Counted from the first letter of the stretch, positions 26,105 through 35,382 are shown. The stretch is DNA of 64,000 nucleotides from Paracoccaceae bacterium (GCA_018222585.1 JAAFAB010000001.1:718198-782197), one strand, 5' to 3'. The notes: generated by a model from the letters alone, not told the origin. Numbers and translations: made by a program.

Positions 26105-26470
26105 CTAGGTCACCGGCGTGGCATCGACCAGGTCGACCAGCCGCGCCATCTTGCGGTAGATCCCCGTCAGCGTCAGCGCACCACCCCCGAACAGGATGAT
26201 CCCGGCAAATCCCGACAGCACGAACAGACCGGCGCTGAGCCAGACTTGCAAGGGCGCGGCCTGCGGCGGGCCGTTCTCCAGCGCCTCCAGCACCGCGTCG
26301 GGGTTCGAGAGATCCAGTGCAGGCGCTCCGGCCAGCCCCAGTTGATCGAGCCCCGGCAGCACCTGCCCGCTGACCACCATCCCCACCGCGACGATGCAGA
26401 CGGCAATCGCCGACAGCCCGCAAATCAGCAGGATCAGGCTTTCAAAGGCCCGGATCATGAAATGTCGCAT
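26105..26470 (-). CDS. Uncharacterised two-TM membrane protein
   Basis: A 121-residue protein with two predicted TM helices (about 11-34 and 77-98) separated by a 40-residue periplasmic or cytoplasmic loop rich in Leu, Pro and Asp. I do not recognise a family. It converges on plsY with a 10-bp gap and is downstream of gshA on the same strand (45 bp), so it may be the last gene of that transcript. Confidence 0.7.
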   Translation of the reverse strand: MRHFMIRAFESLILLICGLSAIAVCIVAVGMVVSGQVLPGLDQLGLAGAPALDLSNPDAVLEALENGPPQAAPLQVWLSAGLFVLSGFAGIILFGGGALTLTGIYRKMARLVDLVDATPVT

Positions 26471-26515
26471 TATCCCTCCGTTCCGCCCCGGGGCGGAACG
26501 AGAGCCACGCCGGGA

Positions 26516-27886
26516 TCAGTAGCTGTAGTCGGCGAAGATGCGGGAGATGTCCCCTCCCCATTCGCCCTGGTATCTTTCCAGCAGCTCGTCCGATGGCACA
26601 AGCCCGCTTTCGACGCTTTCCTTCAGGGCGTTGAGGAAATGCGTCTCGTCGGGGATCAGGCCACCGGCGCCGGGACGGGCCCGGGCCTTGAGGCCGGCCT
26701 CGGCGATCTCGACCACCTGACGGGCCAGGTCGTGCATCTCGATGCCGTCGACCTTGGCCTGCAACCCCTGATCGGCCGCGGCGACGCGCAGCGCCTCGCG
26801 TTGCGGCGCGGTCCAGCCCTTGACCAGATCCCAGGCGGCATCCAGCGCCCCCTGGTCGTACATCAGCCCGACCCAGAAGGCGGGCAGCGCGCAGAGGCGG
26901 CGCCAGGGGCCGCCATCGGCGCCGCGCATCTCGATGAACTTCTTCAGCCGCGCTTCGGGGAAGGCAGTGGTCAGGTGGTCGGCCCAGTCCGACAGCGTCG
27001 GCTTCTCGCCCGGCAGCGCGGGCAGCTCGCCCTTCAGGAAGTCGCGGAAGCTCTGGCCCAGGGCGTCGATGTACTTGCCGTCGCGGTAGACGAAGTACAT
27101 CGGCACATCCAGCGCATATTCGGCCCAGGCTTCGAAGCCGAAGCCCTCGTCGAAGACGAAGGGCAGCATCCCGGTGCGCGCCGCGTCGAGGTTGCGCCAC
27201 ACCCAGGAGCGATAGGATTTCATCCCGTTGGGCTTGTTCTCGAAGAAAGGCGAATTGGCGAAGAGCGCCGTCGCGACGGGCTGCAACGCCAGGGCCACGC
27301 GCATCTTCTGCACCATGTCCGACTCGGAGCCGAAGTCGAGGTTCACCTGCACGGTGCAGGTGCGGCGCATCATCGTGGTGCCGGTGGTGCCGACGCGGCC
27401 CATGTAGGCATCCATCAGCTTGTAGCGGCCCTTGGGCATGAGGGGCATTTCCTCATGCTTCCAGGTCGGCGCGGCGCCGAGGCCGATGAAGCCGACGCCG
27501 ATCTCGTCGGCGATGCTCTTCACCTCTTTCAGGTGCTCGTTCACCTCGTCACAGGTCTGGTGGATGGTCTCCAGCGGGGCGCCCGACAGCTCCAGCGCGC
27601 CGCCGGGTTCAAGGCTGACATTGGCGCCGTCCTTGGTCAGGCCGATCAGCTTGCCGCCCTCTTCCACCGGCGCCCAGCCATAGCGGTCGCGCAGGCCCGA
27701 CAGGACCGCATGGATCGAGCGTTCGCCCTCGTAGGGCAGCGGCTTGAGGCTGTCCTTGCAGTAGCCGAATTTCTCGTGCTCGGTGCCGATACGCCAGTCT
27801 TCGCGGGGCTTGCAGCCCTCGGCAAGGTATTCCGCCAGCTGCTCGTGCCGCTCGATGGGGCCGCCGCCCGATTGAGGAATGGACAT
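26516..27886 (-). CDS. gshA: Glutamate-cysteine ligase (plant/alphaproteobacterial type)
   Basis: A 456-residue enzyme of the GCS2 family. It makes gamma-glutamylcysteine, the rate-limiting step to glutathione. Conserved blocks are IGTEHEKFGY, VSLEPGGALELSGAPLETIHQTC, TGTTMMRRTCTVQVNLDFGSE and VYRDGKYIDALG. In plants a redox disulfide regulates this family; whether it does here is not clear. It is last but one of a leftward set led by rsmE. Confidence 0.96.
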   Translation of the reverse strand: MSIPQSGGGPIERHEQLAEYLAEGCKPREDWRIGTEHEKFGYCKDSLKPLPYEGERSIHAVLSGLRDRYGWAPVEEGGKLIGLTKDGANVSLEPGGALELSGAPLETIHQTCDEVNEHLKEVKSIADEIGVGFIGLGAAPTWKHEEMPLMPKGRYKLMDAYMGRVGTTGTTMMRRTCTVQVNLDFGSESDMVQKMRVALALQPVATALFANSPFFENKPNGMKSYRSWVWRNLDAARTGMLPFVFDEGFGFEAWAEYALDVPMYFVYRDGKYIDALGQSFRDFLKGELPALPGEKPTLSDWADHLTTAFPEARLKKFIEMRGADGGPWRRLCALPAFWVGLMYDQGALDAAWDLVKGWTAPQREALRVAAADQGLQAKVDGIEMHDLARQVVEIAEAGLKARARPGAGGLIPDETHFLNALKESVESGLVPSDELLERYQGEWGGDISRIFADYSY

Positions 27887-27966
27887 GGAAGGGTACTCCG
27901 TCGGGGTCTCTGGGGCGCCCGGCAGCGGGCGGGAGGGGTTAGGTCTGAGCGGATTTCAGCCGGGTG

Positions 27967-28485
27967 TCAATGCAGCCGCAACCGGGCACGATCCCAGATC
28001 ACGACAGGGTGAGGCGTCTCGGCCCGGGTGGCGCGCTGCACCTCGCTGACCAGTTTGTGGGTGCGCAGCCCGGGCAGCGCGGCGAAGATGTCAAAGAGCG
28101 CATCGGCGCCCTCGGCATCCAGCGGAATCAGCAGGTCGGGCTGGCCCAGTTGCACCAGCCGCCATGAGGGCGGCCGGGTGCCGGGATCCAGCGACAGGCG
28201 GGAAATTTCAGTCAGTGCCACGACTCCGCCGGTGAAGGGGCCGAAGTAGGCGATCTGCCCCTCGTCGATCTTCACCACGCCGATGCCGCCCGCCGCGTTG
28301 CGGAAGTGGGCCCGTTGCACACCTGCCAGCACCAGCGCGGCGCCGATCAGCGCCAGCACCCCGGCCAGCCAGGGGATGTAACCATAGGTGCCCACAACAC
28401 CCCAGAGGCCAAGTCCCAGCACGACGGCGCCCAGCAGGGCCTCGCGCCAGCGCAGCAGCGCACTGCGGACCTCGGGGCGGATCAT
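27967..28485 (-). CDS. Uncharacterised membrane protein
   Basis: A 172-residue protein with two adjacent N-terminal TM helices (about 17-34 and 36-56), then a soluble domain of about 110 residues (IGVVKIDEGQIAYFGPFTGGVVALTEISRLSLDPG ...) that looks beta-rich and resembles a PH-like membrane-proximal domain. Its start overlaps the stop of the GNAT gene (ATGA), so it is coupled. No function is assigned. Confidence 0.8.
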   Translation of the reverse strand: MIRPEVRSALLRWREALLGAVVLGLGLWGVVGTYGYIPWLAGVLALIGAALVLAGVQRAHFRNAAGGIGVVKIDEGQIAYFGPFTGGVVALTEISRLSLDPGTRPPSWRLVQLGQPDLLIPLDAEGADALFDIFAALPGLRTHKLVSEVQRATRAETPHPVVIWDRARLRLH

Positions 28486-29348
28486 GCCGCGACCCCGCCG
28501 GGAATGGTCAGCACCCGGTCGGGCATCGCCACCCGGTAGCTGCCGATGCGCTGAAAGCCGATGGCCTCGTAGGCCCGTGCCGCCGTCGGGCTGGCGGCGA
28601 ACAGCAGCGCCATGCGGGCGCCCGCGTCGCGCGCATGGGCCAGCACCAGCGCCGTCACCTGCCGCCCCAGCCCGCGATTGCGCGCCTCGCGCGGCACGAA
28701 GACCCCGCCGACCTGCACCACATCCGCCACCTGCGAATTCAGCGCCGCCATGGCCACCGGCCGGCCGCCCTCTTCGATCATCAGGCGGCAGGGGTAGCCC
28801 GCCACGGCGTCGCGCGCGCGCCGCTCGGCCTCGTCCAGCGCCTCGGCGGGATCGGCGGGGGCCAGCCCGGTGTCGGTGATGTAGTCGAGGAACCAGCGCG
28901 TCAGCAGCACCTCGTCGCCCGGCTGCGGCGCGCGGGTGGTGCCGGGCATCGCCGGCAGGTCGGACAGGTCGAGACGATAGAGCGGCTCGACCTCGTTGCG
29001 GCTGATCTCACCCGCCAGCCCGAGCGCCTGCAGGTAGGCACCCGCCTGATCGGCCTCGCCGGTCAGCCCCCGCATCCGCCGCCCGGCGAAATGCGCGGCG
29101 GCGGCCTGCAGCGCCTCGGGCTCGGCGCCGGGGCATTGCAGCATCAGGAAGCCGCGCCCGGAAATGCCGAAGACGGCGCGGATATCGCCCTCGGCGGGCC
29201 AGATCAGGTAATCGCCGGAATAGGGATGTTCGGTCAGCCCGACGCCCTCGGCGGCAAGGTTGCTGCGCAGGAACATCGAGGTCTCGGGGTGGCGCGCCAG
29301 GAAGGCCTCCATGGCGGGGATGTCCGAGGGCGCGGCCTCGCGGATCAT
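28482..29348 (-). CDS. GNAT-family N-acetyltransferase
   Basis: A 288-residue protein. The C-terminal half is a GNAT domain with the acetyl-CoA loop VFVPREARNRGLGRQVTALVLAHARDAG and the AARAYEAIGFQRIGSYRV motif. The N-terminal half is a degenerate second GNAT-like module (FLMLQCPG ... RRMRGLTGEADQAGAYLQALGL). Substrate unknown. The ATG at 29348 overlaps the rsmE TGA, which fixes the start. Confidence 0.9.
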   Translation of the reverse strand: MIREAAPSDIPAMEAFLARHPETSMFLRSNLAAEGVGLTEHPYSGDYLIWPAEGDIRAVFGISGRGFLMLQCPGAEPEALQAAAAHFAGRRMRGLTGEADQAGAYLQALGLAGEISRNEVEPLYRLDLSDLPAMPGTTRAPQPGDEVLLTRWFLDYITDTGLAPADPAEALDEAERRARDAVAGYPCRLMIEEGGRPVAMAALNSQVADVVQVGGVFVPREARNRGLGRQVTALVLAHARDAGARMALLFAASPTAARAYEAIGFQRIGSYRVAMPDRVLTIPGGVAA

Positions 29349-30094
29349 GTCCAGTCCCCCAGAGTCGCGTGCCAGAGCGTCAGCGCCGCCACCGCCGCCG
29401 TGTCGGCGCGCAGGATGCGGGGGCCAAGCTGCACCGGCCAGGCGTTCGGGTGGTCGTGCAGCCGCTTGCGCTCGGCCACCGAGAAGCCGCCCTCGGGGCC
29501 GATCAGCACCGCCCAGGGGCCTTTCGGCGCCTCGGACAGCCTGCGCGGCGCGCCGTCCGGCGTGCCGTAGGAGGCATCGGCAAAAGCCTCGTCGCAGAAC
29601 ATCAGCTGGCGGTCCGCGGGCCAGTCGGCCAGCAGCCGGTCCAGCCGGGCCAGGTCGTCGACCTCGGGCACATAGGTGCTGCCGCATTGCTCGGCGGCCT
29701 CGACGGCATGGGCCTGGGCGCGGTCGCGGCGGATACGCTCGGCATTGGTGAACTCGGTCTGCACCGGGCAGATGCGCGCCACGCCGATCTCGGCCGCCTT
29801 CTCGACGATGAAATCGGTGCGCGCCTTCTTGATCGGCGCGAAGAGCAGCCAGAGATCCGGGGGCACACCCTGCTCCGCCGAAAGACGGCGGCAGGTCAGT
29901 TCCCCGCCCCGCTTGCCGGCACTGGTCACCTCGGCCTGCCATTCGCCGTCACGTCCGTTGAACAGGGCCACCAGGGCGCCCTCGGCCAGCCGCATCACTC
30001 CGAAGAGGTAATGCGCCTGATCACGTTCCAGTGGAACGGTTTGCCCTTCCCCCAACGGGTGCTCTACACAGAGCCTGATCTTCGCCATATCCAT
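29345..30094 (-). CDS. rsmE: 16S rRNA (uracil-1498-N3)-methyltransferase RsmE
   Basis: A 249-residue SPOUT methyltransferase that methylates U1498 of 16S rRNA. N-terminal PUA-like domain with DQAHYLFGVMRL; C-terminal knot with KKARTDFIVEKAAEIGVARICPV, LIGPEGGFS and LGPRILRADTAAVAALT. An internal ATG at 30088 is an equally plausible start. The start codon lies only 11-17 bp from that of the divergent ubiA. Confidence 0.96.
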   Translation of the reverse strand: MDMAKIRLCVEHPLGEGQTVPLERDQAHYLFGVMRLAEGALVALFNGRDGEWQAEVTSAGKRGGELTCRRLSAEQGVPPDLWLLFAPIKKARTDFIVEKAAEIGVARICPVQTEFTNAERIRRDRAQAHAVEAAEQCGSTYVPEVDDLARLDRLLADWPADRQLMFCDEAFADASYGTPDGAPRRLSEAPKGPWAVLIGPEGGFSVAERKRLHDHPNAWPVQLGPRILRADTAAVAALTLWHATLGDWT

Positions 30095-30105
30095 GGGGCC
30101 TACAT

Positions 30106-31095
30106 ATGACCAGCGGACCGACGACGCCAGAGCAAGACCTTGGCAAAGCCACCCAGGCGGGCCAGGTTTCGGACGCGGTGAAAGGCAACTGGGTCGACGA
30201 GATCGCCCCCGTCTGGTCCCGGCCCTACCTGCGCCTCAGCCGCGCCGACCGTCCGATCGGCACCTGGTTGCTGCTGCTGCCCTGCTGGTGGGGTCTGTTC
30301 CTGTCGATCGCCGCCGGGGGTGACCCGGGCTGGCGTGACCTGTGGATCTTCGTGGCCTGCGGGCTGGGCGCCTTCCTGATGCGCGGCGCGGGCTGCACCT
30401 GGAACGACATCACCGACCGTCATATCGACGGCTCGGTGGCGCGGACCCGGTCGCGGCCGATCCCCTCGGGCGCGGTCAGCGTGAAACAGGCGCTGGCCTG
30501 GATGGCGCTGCAATCGCTGGTGGCCCTGGCGATCCTGCTGACCTTCCCGCCGATGGCGATCCTGCTGGGGGTGATTTCCCTGGCCCCGGTCTGCATCTAC
30601 CCCTTTGCCAAGCGCTTCACCTGGTGGCCGCAGATCTTCCTGGGCCTGGCCTTCAACTGGGGTGCCCTGCTGGCCTGGGCGGCGCATTCCGGCAGCCTCT
30701 CCTGGCCGCCGGTCGTGCTCTATGTCGCGGGGATCTGCTGGACGCTGTTCTACGACACGATCTACGCCCACCAGGACAAGGAGGACGACGCGCTGATCGG
30801 CGTCAAGTCCACCGCCCGCCTGTTCATGGAGCGCACACCCGCCTGGCTGGCCCGCTTCCTCGTCGCCTGCGTCTCGTTGATGGGTCTCGCGGTGATCGGC
30901 GCGGTGATGCCACAGGGCAACCCGGCGGGGCTTGTGCTGGCGCTGCTCGGGCCCTGGGCAATGGGCTGGCACATGCTGTGGCAACTCAGGCGCTATGATG
31001 ACACCGACATGGACGGGCTGCTGATGCTTTTCCGTTCCAATCGCGATGCCGGGCTGCTGCCCTTGCCGTTTTTCGCCGCCGCAATTCTGCTCTGA
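30106..31095 (+). CDS. ubiA: 4-hydroxybenzoate polyprenyltransferase UbiA
   Basis: A 329-residue membrane prenyltransferase that attaches the polyprenyl chain to 4-hydroxybenzoate in ubiquinone synthesis. The two Asp-rich motifs are NDITDRHID and DTIYAHQDKEDD, in a seven- to nine-TM protein with the early RPIGTWLLLLPCWWG signature. The product is the quinone that ETF-QO and the respiratory chain use. The N-terminal 25 residues are poorly conserved; a GTG at 30178 is an alternative start. Confidence 0.96.
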   Translation: MTSGPTTPEQDLGKATQAGQVSDAVKGNWVDEIAPVWSRPYLRLSRADRPIGTWLLLLPCWWGLFLSIAAGGDPGWRDLWIFVACGLGAFLMRGAGCTWNDITDRHIDGSVARTRSRPIPSGAVSVKQALAWMALQSLVALAILLTFPPMAILLGVISLAPVCIYPFAKRFTWWPQIFLGLAFNWGALLAWAAHSGSLSWPPVVLYVAGICWTLFYDTIYAHQDKEDDALIGVKSTARLFMERTPAWLARFLVACVSLMGLAVIGAVMPQGNPAGLVLALLGPWAMGWHMLWQLRRYDDTDMDGLLMLFRSNRDAGLLPLPFFAAAILL

Positions 31096-31155
31096 TTGCC
31101 AAGAAAGACCCGCCCGTCTACAGATTTCAGCAACCGAAACGACCCAAGAATTCCC

Positions 31156-33390
31156 ATGCGCCTCTCTGTTCTCGCCATCCTCGCCGGCTCGTTCCTGGCT
31201 GCCGCCGCCGGGAGCCTCGTTGCGGCGGGTTTCGCGGTCAGCAAGATCGAGGCCAATTCGGAAATCACCGTGCGCCAGGCGCTTGACGACAGCGACCTGG
31301 GCTGGGCCGAGGTCGAGGCGGACGGGCTGCAGGTGGTGCTGACAGGCGTGGCCCCCACCGAGGCGCGGCGCTTCTCGGCCAAGTCGGTGGCCAGCACCGT
31401 AGTCGACGCCTCGCGCGTCATCGACAGCATGGAAGTGCAATCGCGCAGCGGCATCGCCCCGCCGCGTTTCTCGGTCGAGATCCTGCGCAACGGCCCCGAG
31501 CTGTCGCTGATCGGCCTGATCCCGATGCAGTTCGACCGCGACGACCTGGTCGAACGTGCCGAGCGGCTGCGCGGCGTCGAGGATGTCTCGGACCTGCTGC
31601 AGACCGCAGACTATCCCGTCCCCGAAGGCTGGGGCGACACCGTGGATTACGCGCTGGACGCCCTGCGCCTGCTGCCGCAGTCGAAGATCTCGCTGTCGGC
31701 CAATGCGGTCTCGATCACCGCGATGAGCCAGAGCAGCGATGAAAAGCGGCAGCTGCAATCCGAGCTGACCCGCCGCGCGGGCACCGGGATTGCCCTCAGT
31801 CTGGATATCTCGGCGCCCCGGCCCATCGTCGCCCCCTATACGCTGCGCTTCGTGCTGGACGACGAGGGCGCCCGCTTCGACGCCTGCACCGCCGACACCG
31901 AAGCGGCGCGCAAGAAGATCCTCGACGCGGCGCGCGAGCTGGGCGTGGCGCAGAATGCCGGCTGCCTGATCGGCCTCGGCGTGCCCTCGTCGGACTGGTC
32001 CGACGCCAGCGCCCGGGCCATCCGCGCCCTGGGACAGCTGGGCGCCGGAACCGTCAGCTTCTCGGATGCCGACATCAGCCTGATTGCCGCCGAGGGCACC
32101 GACCCGGCACTGTTCGACGACGTGGTGGGCACGCTGGAAAACGCCCTGCCCGAGGTCTACGCCCTGCACGCCGTGCTGCCCGAAACGCCCGATGCCGAAC
32201 CCGAAGGCCCGCCCGAGTTCCTGGCCACCCTCAGCCCCGAGGGCCTGCTGCAGATCCGGGGCCGCCTGGGCGACGAGCTGACCCGCAACGCGGTCGAAAG
32301 CCTCGCCCGCGCCCGATTCGGCAGCGACAAGATCTATTCTGCCGCCCGCCTGGACGACATGCTGCCCGAGACCTGGCCGCTGCGCGTGCTGACCGCGCTC
32401 GACGCGCTCTCGCAGCTTTCCAACGGCTCGGTCACCGTCACCCCGGACGAGATCGCGGTGCGTGGGAACACCGGCGACATGGAGGCCTCGGACCGGATCG
32501 CCCGCCTGCTGGGCGAAAAGCTGGGCAATGCCGAGACCTATGCCATCGACGTGACATACCAGGAGAAACTGGATCCGATCGCCTCGATCCCGACGCCAGA
32601 GGAGTGCCTTGCGAACCTGCGTGCCCTGCAGGGCGACGGCGCCAAGATCAATTTCGAACCCGGCTCGACCAATGTCGCCTCCGACAGCCTGGCGCTGCTC
32701 GACCAGATGGCCGAGGTGCTGAAGGAGTGCCCCGACCTGCCGCTGGAAATCGCCGGTCATACCGACAGCCAGGGCCGGGAAGAGATGAACCTCAACCTGT
32801 CGCAGCAGCGCGCCCAGGCGATCCTCAACGAGCTGCGCCTGCGCCGGGTCCTGACCCGTACCTTCGTGGCCCAGGGCTACGGGGAAAGCCAGCCGATCGC
32901 CGACAACGGCACCGAAGAAGGCCGCGAGGCCAACCGCCGCATCGAGTTCAGCCTGATCGACGCCAGCGCCCCCGACGAGGAGGCGGAGGCCGCGGCAGGG
33001 GCGGGAGAGGAGACCGCGACCCGTGAGGCCGCGGAGACGCCCGAAGCGGACATGGACACCGACACGGATGCAGGTACGGATGCCGGCGAGGAGCTCGGCA
33101 GCGGTGACGAGGGGACCGAGGCAGAGAGCGATGAGATGGCCGAGTCGGACGACCTTTCCGGGGAAGAGACCGGGGCCTCATCCGATGATGCGCCTGCCGC
33201 CGAAGGGGATGCAGATTCGGACGCCGGACAGGTGGAGGCCGCAGAGGGCGACACCGGGTCGGCCCAGGCCACGGCCGGCGTGCTGGAAAGCGCCCGCGCC
33301 ATCGCCGAGGCGATCGCGCTCAGCGACGATGCACCTGCCGCGGAAACGCCTGTCGAGGAGGCGCCCGCCACGGAGGCGCCCGCCGAATGA
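31156..33390 (+). CDS. OmpA-family protein with BON-like repeats and acidic tail
   Basis: A 744-residue exported protein. N-terminal signal anchor (residues 1-27); about 30-470 contain repeated BON-like lipid-binding modules (ITVRQALDDSDLGWAEVEADGLQVVLTG is the first). An OmpA peptidoglycan-binding domain follows at about 490-600 with INFEPGSTNVAS and EIAGHTDSQGREEMNLNLSQQRAQAI. Residues 605-744 are a low-complexity, strongly acidic Asp/Glu/Ala/Ser tail. It probably bridges the membrane and peptidoglycan. The ATG at 31156 places the signal at the N-terminus. Confidence 0.9.
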   Translation: MRLSVLAILAGSFLAAAAGSLVAAGFAVSKIEANSEITVRQALDDSDLGWAEVEADGLQVVLTGVAPTEARRFSAKSVASTVVDASRVIDSMEVQSRSGIAPPRFSVEILRNGPELSLIGLIPMQFDRDDLVERAERLRGVEDVSDLLQTADYPVPEGWGDTVDYALDALRLLPQSKISLSANAVSITAMSQSSDEKRQLQSELTRRAGTGIALSLDISAPRPIVAPYTLRFVLDDEGARFDACTADTEAARKKILDAARELGVAQNAGCLIGLGVPSSDWSDASARAIRALGQLGAGTVSFSDADISLIAAEGTDPALFDDVVGTLENALPEVYALHAVLPETPDAEPEGPPEFLATLSPEGLLQIRGRLGDELTRNAVESLARARFGSDKIYSAARLDDMLPETWPLRVLTALDALSQLSNGSVTVTPDEIAVRGNTGDMEASDRIARLLGEKLGNAETYAIDVTYQEKLDPIASIPTPEECLANLRALQGDGAKINFEPGSTNVASDSLALLDQMAEVLKECPDLPLEIAGHTDSQGREEMNLNLSQQRAQAILNELRLRRVLTRTFVAQGYGESQPIADNGTEEGREANRRIEFSLIDASAPDEEAEAAAGAGEETATREAAETPEADMDTDTDAGTDAGEELGSGDEGTEAESDEMAESDDLSGEETGASSDDAPAAEGDADSDAGQVEAAEGDTGSAQATAGVLESARAIAEAIALSDDAPAAETPVEEAPATEAPAE

Positions 33391-33488
33391 CGCGGCCTCC
33401 GCGGGTAAATTGATGCGGGCACCTGCTGGACTGGCGCGGCCAGCCGTGACATGGAACGGGACATGAGGCCGCAAACGGGGACGGACGG

Positions 33489-33818
33489 GTGAACAGGACC
33501 GAATTCATCATTGCCACGGCGATCATTCTCTTCGTCGCCTTCTGCCTGGGCTGGTTCGCCTACTGGCTGATCCACCGTTTCACCCGGGTGTCCACCGCCG
33601 ATGTCGGCGAACTGGAGCGCATGGCCCAGGAGTTGCACGAGGCCGAAGAGACCCGCGACCAGGCGATCACCTACCTGCAGCAGCGCGAGGCCGAACTGAC
33701 CAACCAGCTGTCGCAGACCGAGGCCGAGCTCTCGGCGGCGATGGAGGGCCTGCGCGAGGCCCGGCACGAGGCCGAGGAACTGCGCACCTACATCGAACGC
33801 ACGCACCAAGCCGGCTGA
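33489..33818 (+). CDS. Membrane-anchored coiled-coil protein
   Basis: A 109-residue protein: one N-terminal TM helix (about 7-29) followed by an uninterrupted heptad-rich coiled coil (about 37-105, ELERMAQELHEAEETRDQAITYLQQREAEL). It lies 98 bp after the OmpA-family gene and is probably co-transcribed. Coiled coils of this type often tether envelope or division proteins; the partner is unknown. Confidence 0.85.
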   Translation: MNRTEFIIATAIILFVAFCLGWFAYWLIHRFTRVSTADVGELERMAQELHEAEETRDQAITYLQQREAELTNQLSQTEAELSAAMEGLREARHEAEELRTYIERTHQAG

Positions 33819-33967
33819 CGCCGGCCCGCGTGGAAAGCGGAACCGCCGCGTGGAATGAACCGGGTTCCCGCCCCCGCACCCCAGGAAGGCCGTTCAACAG
33901 GCTCTCCGCAGCGCGCCGGCCGACAGGGGGCGCAACCCCGGCATAACCCCACCAGCGAAGATGCCGC

Positions 33968-34426
33968 TCAGCGCCAGCGCGACAGGGCGTCCTCGTCCTC
34001 GTCCTTCGCCGCGACCCAGGTCGCGCCCGCGTCGGTGCTTTCCTTCTTCCAGAAGGGCGCGCGGCTCTTCAGGTAATCCATCAGGAAATCCGCCGATTCG
34101 AAGGCGGCGCGGCGGTGGCGTGCGGCGGTGGCGACCATCATGATCGGCTCTTCTGCGCCAAGCGGCCCGTAGCGGTGCAGGACCAGCACCGGGCCGAGGT
34201 CCCAGCGGGTCGCGGCCTCGGCGGCGATTCCGGCCAACGCTTTCTCGGTCATGCCCGGGTAGTGCTCTATCTCCATCGAGGAGAGCCCCCCCGCCAGGTC
34301 GCGCACCAGGCCGGTGAAGCTGACCACCGCGCCGCAACCGGCGCGGGCTGCAAGCGGCATGAAGGCCGACAGCTCGGCCCCCGGATCGAAGGCGGCGGAC
34401 TGGACGCGGATGTCGGCGACAGACAT
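33968..34426 (-). CDS. moaE: Molybdopterin synthase catalytic subunit MoaE
   Basis: A 152-residue large subunit of molybdopterin synthase, which inserts sulfur into precursor Z. Family motifs: AVVSFTGLVRD, LEHYPGMTEKAL-like (EIEHYPGMTEKAL), VLHRYGPLGAEEPIMMVA, and the catalytic Lys region FLMDYLKSRAPFWKKE. It follows moaD by 3 bp on the same strand, forming the two-subunit enzyme. Confidence 0.96.
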   Translation of the reverse strand: MSVADIRVQSAAFDPGAELSAFMPLAARAGCGAVVSFTGLVRDLAGGLSSMEIEHYPGMTEKALAGIAAEAATRWDLGPVLVLHRYGPLGAEEPIMMVATAARHRRAAFESADFLMDYLKSRAPFWKKESTDAGATWVAAKDEDEDALSRWR

Positions 34427-34429
34427 TGC

Positions 34430-34675
34430 TCAGCCCCCCGTCATCGGCGGGAAGAAGGCCACCTCGCGCACCCCCGCAAGCGGCGCGTCCATCTCGGACA
34501 GCTCCTGATCGAGCGCCACCCGGACGGCGGAAAGATCGGAAAAGGCAAGGGCATAGCGCTCTTCCCGCGCAGCCAGCTCGGCGACCAGCTCCTGCACCGT
34601 GGTCGCGGCGGTCTGGACCTGCTCCTTGGGCAGGCCGATCCGTTCCCGGATCCAGGCGAAATAGAGGATCTGCAT
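34430..34675 (-). CDS. moaD: Molybdopterin synthase sulfur-carrier subunit MoaD
   Basis: An 81-residue ubiquitin-fold protein ending in the essential Gly-Gly (PPMTGG), which is activated as a thiocarboxylate by MoeB. The ATG at 34675 gives the typical start MQILYFAWIRERIG; the frame is open 7 codons upstream. It is directly upstream of moaE and downstream of pgsA. Confidence 0.95.
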   Translation of the reverse strand: MQILYFAWIRERIGLPKEQVQTAATTVQELVAELAAREERYALAFSDLSAVRVALDQELSEMDAPLAGVREVAFFPPMTGG

Positions 34676-34707
34676 GGGGCCTCCCGGCAGTTGCACAGGG
34701 TTCGCGG

Positions 34708-35382
34708 TCAGGTGGCGGAGTCGTCGTCACGCAGGTGGGGAAGAGCCTTCAGGAAGTAGTCCGCCCCGGTCACCACGGTCAGCGCGGCGGCGATCCAGAT
34801 CAGCGCCAGTCCGATCCAGCCGGCCAGGTCGTTGACCAGGAACAGCCCGCGCAGCCCCGCCTCGTCCGCAAGTTCGCCGCTCAGCATACCCTCGACCATT
34901 CCATTGTCGAGACCGAAGAGCGCCTCGCCCAGGTACTGTTCCGCCAGCCCCTGCACCAGCAGCACCGCGATGGCCACCATCTGCGCCGTGGTCTTCCACT
35001 TGGCCAGCCTGGTCACCTTCAGCAGCCCCGCCGTGTCACCGAGGTACTCGCGCAGCCCCGAGACGAAGACCTCGCGGAAGAGGATCAGCGCAGCGGGCAG
35101 CACAAGCAGCTGGGACAGCGAGGAGACATGCGCCAGCACCATCAGTGCGATGACCACCATCGCCTTGTCGGCGATGGGGTCCAGCATGGCGCCCAGGCGG
35201 GACACCTGGTTCCAGGCGCGGGCCAGCTGGCCGTCGACGTAATCGGTCAGCGAGGCCAGCACGAAGATGGCCAGGGCGACCGCATCGGCGGCGGGACGCG
35301 GCAGGCAGAGGAAGCAGAGCGCCAGGCCCGGAGAGGCCAGCAGGCGCAGGATGGTCAGGAGGTTCGGCCAGGTCATTTGCAT
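34708..35382 (-). CDS. pgsA: CDP-diacylglycerol--glycerol-3-phosphate 3-phosphatidyltransferase
   Basis: A 224-residue membrane enzyme making phosphatidylglycerol phosphate. The CDP-alcohol phosphatidyltransferase motif D-G-x2-A-R-x8-G-x3-D-x3-D is complete (TDYVDGQLARAWNQVSRLGAMLDPIADK). Starts at 35382 or 6 nt later (MTWPNLLT). It heads the pgsA-moaD-moaE operon. The region upstream contains a nested palindrome. Confidence 0.95.
   Translation of the reverse strand: MQMTWPNLLTILRLLASPGLALCFLCLPRPAADAVALAIFVLASLTDYVDGQLARAWNQVSRLGAMLDPIADKAMVVIALMVLAHVSSLSQLLVLPAALILFREVFVSGLREYLGDTAGLLKVTRLAKWKTTAQMVAIAVLLVQGLAEQYLGEALFGLDNGMVEGMLSGELADEAGLRGLFLVNDLAGWIGLALIWIAAALTVVTGADYFLKALPHLRDDDSAT

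Noticed and set aside
30100-32760. An 886-codon minus-strand frame
   Set aside because: It lies antisense to ubiA and the OmpA-family gene and reads as Gln/Arg/Gly-rich low complexity.
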